From CAZFGN01 sp964518695 (GTDB lineage: Bacteria; Patescibacteriota; Minisyncoccia; UBA6257; Colwellbacteraceae): DNA of 7,076 bases. This document shows positions 5,431 through 7,076 of the stretch, piece after piece; the first letter of the stretch is position 1; every line of letters begins with the position of its first letter. The translations under genes and the position numbers were made by a program. The notes under the pieces were generated by a model, which was not told the origin of the DNA, did not search any database, and was given only the letters and a program-made list of their open reading frames with translations. The stretch lies in the NCBI GenBank assembly GCA_964518695.1, contig CAZFGN010000029.1:1-7076 (forward strand), written 5' to 3'.

Positions 5431-5637
5431 TTATCGTTCACATCCGACTGCCCGAAGGAAGGCGGTTACATTCATCTCTTTATCGGAGACCGCTTCGAGT
5501 AGCTCGAGGATATCTTCTCGAGGCAAATCAATTTTATAACCTTTCGCCTCGATCTCTTCGAGCGCCTCTCTCGGGGTAACGTGCTGTTGCCAAACACCGA
5601 CGACGATCTGACTTATAGTCATTTCCTTTATCGTCAT
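5431..5637 (-). CDS. Small soluble acidic protein (68 aa), unknown function
   Basis: The start is placed at the ATG at 5637-5635 because a strong SD (GGGGGGAGG) ends 8 nt upstream of it. An in-frame GTG at 5646 overlaps that SD and is therefore unlikely to be the start. The protein (MTIKEMTISQ to AVGCER) has no signal peptide or transmembrane segment. It has a mixed N-terminal part, an acidic helical stretch (TPREALEEIEAKGYKIDLP) and a probable second helix (REDILELLEAVSDKE). No family is recognised. It is upstream of speA on the same strand but separated by 157 nt containing a strong hairpin, so co-transcription is uncertain. A perfect TATAAT lies 32 nt before the start. Its SD is much stronger than that of any other gene in the window, suggesting high translation or a different origin. 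Confidence 0.65.
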   Translation of the reverse strand: MTIKEMTISQIVVGVWQQHVTPREALEEIEAKGYKIDLPREDILELLEAVSDKEMNVTAFLRAVGCER

Positions 5638-5654
5638 CGCTCTCACCTCCCCCC
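5638..5654 (-). promoter_or_regulatory. Strong Shine-Dalgarno that fixes the start of the 68-aa gene
   Basis: Read on the minus strand the sequence is GGGGGGAGGTGAGAGCG directly followed by ATG. GGAGG is complementary to the 16S anti-SD, with the usual spacing of 8 nt. It decides for ATG 5637 over GTG 5646 and is the only clear SD in the window. Confidence 0.75.
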
Positions 5655-5669
5655 TAAAGAACTACATAT

Positions 5670-5675
5670 ATTATA
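5670..5675 (-). promoter_or_regulatory. Consensus -10 box for the 68-aa gene
   Basis: The minus strand reads CTTCGC-TATAAT-ATATGTAG, a perfect -10 that would start transcription near 5663 and give a leader of about 25 nt containing the SD. No convincing -35 is seen at 16-18 bp. The divergent promoter of the cyclase-family gene begins at 5699, so the two units share a short control region. Confidence 0.5.
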
Positions 5676-5698
5676 GCGAAGTCTGCTCTGTCTTCTTA

Positions 5699-5727
5699 TT
5701 CAGATTCCGGTTTTTTTCTGATAACAT
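5699..5727 (+). promoter_or_regulatory. Possible extended -10 promoter of the cyclase-family/lycopene-cyclase operon
   Basis: TTCAGA (5699-5704, four of six -35 matches), a 17-bp spacer and TAACAT (5722-5727, four of six), preceded by TG one base upstream (TGATAACAT). The start codon at 5737 is 9 nt after the -10, so the mRNA would have a leader of only a few bases, consistent with the missing SD. Confidence 0.35.
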
Positions 5728-5736
5728 TACAAGTAT

Positions 5737-6345
5737 ATGAAATGGATTGACTTATCGGTCCCAATCAACAAAAACACGCCTGTCTATCCCGGCGACCCTG
5801 CCGTAAAAATAGAACCTGCGGGCAATGTTCATAAAAACGGCTACGAAGACCATTATCTTTCCATAGGCACCCACGCGGGCACGCATATCGACGCGCCTTC
5901 GCATATGATTCCCGGCGGCGTAACCCTTGACCAAATCCCCATCGAAAGTTTTTCCGGGAGAGGAGTACTAGTAAACTCTGGGAAGAACCTTAATCTCGAG
6001 GCAACTAATGGAATCGACATCAAAGAAGGCGATATTGTCTTATTCCGCACGGGCATGAGCGACCTTTATCGTGAACCGGAATACTTCAACAACTATCCCG
6101 CGTTGACGGAAGAATTGGCCAACTACCTTATAGAAAGAAAGGTAAAAATGGTAGGCGTTGATATGTGCAGCGTTGACCACGAACCGTTCCCCGTGCATAA
6201 AATCCTGCTCAAAGAGAATATTTTAATCATCGAGAACTTAACAAATCTCGCGGCTTTGGATGGCTTGGAATTTAAAGTATTTGCCTTTCCGATAAAACTC
6301 CAGCTTGACGGCGGGCCGAGCAGAGTGGTAGCCAAGATTTCTTGA
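5737..6345 (+). CDS. Cyclase-family (kynurenine formamidase-like) metal-dependent hydrolase
   Basis: A 202-aa protein of the Cyclase family (PF04199), which includes bacterial kynurenine formamidase KynB. The metal motif is intact: THAGTHIDAPSH (45-56) supplies His46, His50, Asp52 and His56, and His154 and Glu166 supply the second set. The spacing (4, 2, 4, and 12 between His154 and Glu166) is that of KynB, so two catalytic metals are expected. Other hallmarks are VYPGDP (16-21), VLFRTG (101-106), GVDMCSVD (140-147) and the C-terminal FPIKLQLDGGPSRVVA. It probably hydrolyses an amide or ester in the cytoplasm; the substrate is unknown. No tryptophan-catabolism gene is nearby, so true kynurenine formamidase is not assumed. 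It leads a plus-strand operon, ending 22 nt before the first lycopene-cyclase half gene. No SD is seen. Confidence 0.87.
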   Translation: MKWIDLSVPINKNTPVYPGDPAVKIEPAGNVHKNGYEDHYLSIGTHAGTHIDAPSHMIPGGVTLDQIPIESFSGRGVLVNSGKNLNLEATNGIDIKEGDIVLFRTGMSDLYREPEYFNNYPALTEELANYLIERKVKMVGVDMCSVDHEPFPVHKILLKENILIIENLTNLAALDGLEFKVFAFPIKLQLDGGPSRVVAKIS

Positions 6346-6367
6346 AAACAGATATCGTAGAATCCTT

Positions 6368-6682
6368 ATGTCGTATCTAACTATTCTAATTATGGTCCTC
6401 ACAAGCGCGGTCTTCATCGAGTGGTTTTTCAAAGAGCACTTATTCCCTTCATTAAGGGGAAGGGTGATCTGCGCGGTTATCGCGTTAGCGAGCATTACCA
6501 TATGGGATCTCTACGCGATACCAAGGGGGCATTGGGTTTTCACCGGCCAAGGCCTTCTTGGAATTTTTATAGGCCCGATACCTATTGAAGAGTTTTTATG
6601 GGCATTGTGGGTGCCATATTTTTGGGTAACCATTTACAAAGCCGTACATATTATTTCAGATAGAAAAAGAACCAGTAAATAG
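6368..6682 (+). CDS. Lycopene cyclase half-domain membrane protein, subunit 1 (CrtYc/CrtYd-like)
   Basis: A 104-aa membrane protein with hydrophobic segments at about residues 3-20, 32-50 and 64-95. It carries the CarR/CrtYc-CrtYd signature: Trp46-Asp47 (IWDLYAIPRGHW), Trp56, Phe58, Gly65 and the Pro-x-Glu-Glu motif (PIEEF, Pro72, Glu74, Glu75). In Actinobacteria and Myxococcus two such small subunits form a heterodimer that cyclises lycopene or related linear carotenoids; in fungi they are fused. The acidic PxE(E) motif is regarded as essential. The basic C-terminus (DRKRTSK) is probably cytoplasmic. It is followed 3 nt later by a second copy of the domain, supporting a heterodimer. A TAGAAT hexamer (6358-6363) sits 4 nt before the ATG and no SD is visible. 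Which subunit it is (c or d) cannot be decided; the PIEEF and WD motifs are the more canonical of the pair. Confidence 0.82.
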   Translation: MSYLTILIMVLTSAVFIEWFFKEHLFPSLRGRVICAVIALASITIWDLYAIPRGHWVFTGQGLLGIFIGPIPIEEFLWALWVPYFWVTIYKAVHIISDRKRTSK

Positions 6683-6685
6683 AAT

Positions 6686-6982
6686 ATGCAGGAGTTAATT
6701 ATTTTATTTTTTCTGTTCGCCGCGACGGCATTTCTCAAGATTAAATTCAAAGAGGTTCTGTATCATTCTCAAAGAGAGAGATTCGCGGTCACTTTCATAA
6801 TTATGGTAATTATGATTTCCTGGGAGCGTTACAGCACAACCCATCAAATCTGGATTTACCCGGGTACGGGTGGAATAGGCATATATCTATTTGGCTTGCC
6901 GATAGAACTATATTTCTTCTATCTCCTGCTCCCCCATTTCGTCTTCATTATTTTCGACTTGGTCCACAAAAGAGAAAATTAA
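6686..6982 (+). CDS. Lycopene cyclase half-domain membrane protein, subunit 2 (divergent CrtYc/CrtYd-like)
   Basis: A 98-aa membrane protein with hydrophobic segments at about residues 3-17, 33-46 and 62-92. Its key residues occupy exactly the same positions as in the upstream subunit: Trp46, Trp56, Gly65, Pro72 and Glu74. Two motif residues differ: Glu47 replaces Asp47 (SWERYSTTHQIW), and Leu75 replaces the second Glu (LPIELYFF). It therefore looks like a diverged paralogue forming the other half of a heterodimer, not a redundant copy. The gap to the previous gene is 3 nt, so translational coupling is likely; there is no SD. It appears to close the operon, although no terminator is visible before the next promoter-like sequence. 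No phytoene synthase, desaturase or rhodopsin gene lies in the window, so the substrate source is unknown. Confidence 0.78.
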   Translation: MQELIILFFLFAATAFLKIKFKEVLYHSQRERFAVTFIIMVIMISWERYSTTHQIWIYPGTGGIGIYLFGLPIELYFFYLLLPHFVFIIFDLVHKREN

Positions 6983-6997
6983 AAACTGTAGATGTTG

Positions 6998-7008
6998 TAT
7001 AATATAAT
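6998..7008 (+). promoter_or_regulatory. Double TATAAT -10 region before the right-edge gene
   Basis: Two overlapping perfect TATAAT hexamers (6998-7003 and 7003-7008) lie in the 48-nt gap after the lycopene-cyclase pair. The second is 6 nt before an ATG at 7015, the same spacing as at 1200/1212. Transcription starting near 7015 would give the ATG at 7031 a leader of about 16 nt. No good -35 is seen. Confidence 0.4.
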
Positions 7009-7030
7009 AGGACTATGAAAATAAGAAAGT

Positions 7031-7076
7031 ATGAAAAAGATTAAATTTAATAAAAGCTTATTCATATATTCCCTTT
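7031..7076 (+). CDS. N-terminus of an unknown, possibly exported or membrane protein (partial)
   Basis: ATG 7031 opens MKKIKFNKSLFIYSL and runs off the window. A lysine-rich start followed by a hydrophobic run is what a signal peptide or first transmembrane helix looks like. The upstream GAAAATAAGAAAGT is purine-rich but not a clear SD. An overlapping 9-codon reading in another frame (ATG 7015, MKIRKYEKD, stop 7042-7044) could be a leader peptide, or noise. Too little is visible to name a family. Confidence 0.5.
   Translation, partial: MKKIKFNKSLFIYSL

Noticed and set aside
5638..5646. GTG at 5646 as the start of the 68-aa gene (71 aa)
   Set aside because: The GTG overlaps the SD itself; ATG 5637 has the SD at optimal spacing.
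5737..6345. Naming the cyclase-family gene kynB (tryptophan catabolism)
   Set aside because: The metal ligands match, but the family has many substrates and no kynurenine-pathway gene is nearby.
387..6701. Near-identical first 16 bases of the genes at 387 and 6686 (ATGCGGGAGTTAATTC versus ATGCAGGAGTTAATTA)
   Set aside because: Striking at first, but the match ends at once and the proteins are unrelated beyond MRELI/MQELI; the GGAG inside each has no downstream in-frame start at SD distance. Best treated as coincidence.

Overview
The window looks like a compact bacterial chromosome segment, most probably from the Candidate Phyla Radiation (Patescibacteria, Parcubacteria-like). This is inferred from the small, tightly packed genes, the scarcity of Shine-Dalgarno (SD) sequences, the stand-alone DUF4105/Lnb_N protein and the generally reduced character of the proteins. 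TGA is used as a stop codon (54-aa ORF, speB and the cyclase-family gene), so the UGA=Gly code of Gracilibacteria/Absconditabacteria does not apply. No rRNA, tRNA, CRISPR, insertion sequence or integrase was seen.

Layout. Positions 1-1210: the edge of an unclear gene, a 48-aa two-helix membrane protein (115-261), a four-helix DoxX/DUF417-like membrane protein (387-848), an intergenic block in which a near-consensus promoter lies between two inverted repeats, a 54-aa orphan protein (994-1158) and a clear Rho-independent terminator (1164-1186). Positions 1212-1880: a soluble Lnb_N (DUF4105)-type cysteine-enzyme domain, whose 3' end overlaps the convergent polyamine operon. Positions 1861-5273, minus strand: speA (compact biosynthetic arginine decarboxylase), speY (deoxyhypusine-synthase homologue) and speB (agmatinase), transcribed in that order with gaps of 26 and 9 nt. 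Positions 5274-5700, minus strand: a 157-nt spacer with two adjacent hairpins, preceded by a 68-aa protein with an unusually strong SD and a TATAAT box. Positions 5737-6982, plus strand: a metal-dependent cyclase/kynurenine-formamidase-like hydrolase followed by two small membrane genes, both lycopene-cyclase (CrtYc/CrtYd, CarR-type) half-domains. Positions 7031-7076: the start of another gene, cut by the window edge.

How the genes work together. SpeA would convert arginine to agmatine, SpeB agmatine to putrescine plus urea, and SpeY would use putrescine to make homospermidine, as established for the Anabaena SpeY homologue. This gives a self-contained arginine-to-polyamine route with no aminopropyltransferase or S-adenosylmethionine decarboxylase nearby. 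The two lycopene-cyclase halves suggest a heterodimeric carotenoid-ring-forming enzyme; no other carotenoid gene is present in the window.

The most notable items are the three-gene polyamine operon with a shortened SpeA, the split lycopene cyclase, the promoter framed by inverted repeats (a candidate invertible promoter) and the recurrent -10 hexamers only 6-11 nt before start codons, which suggest leaderless mRNAs. No wholly new multi-gene system could be demonstrated.
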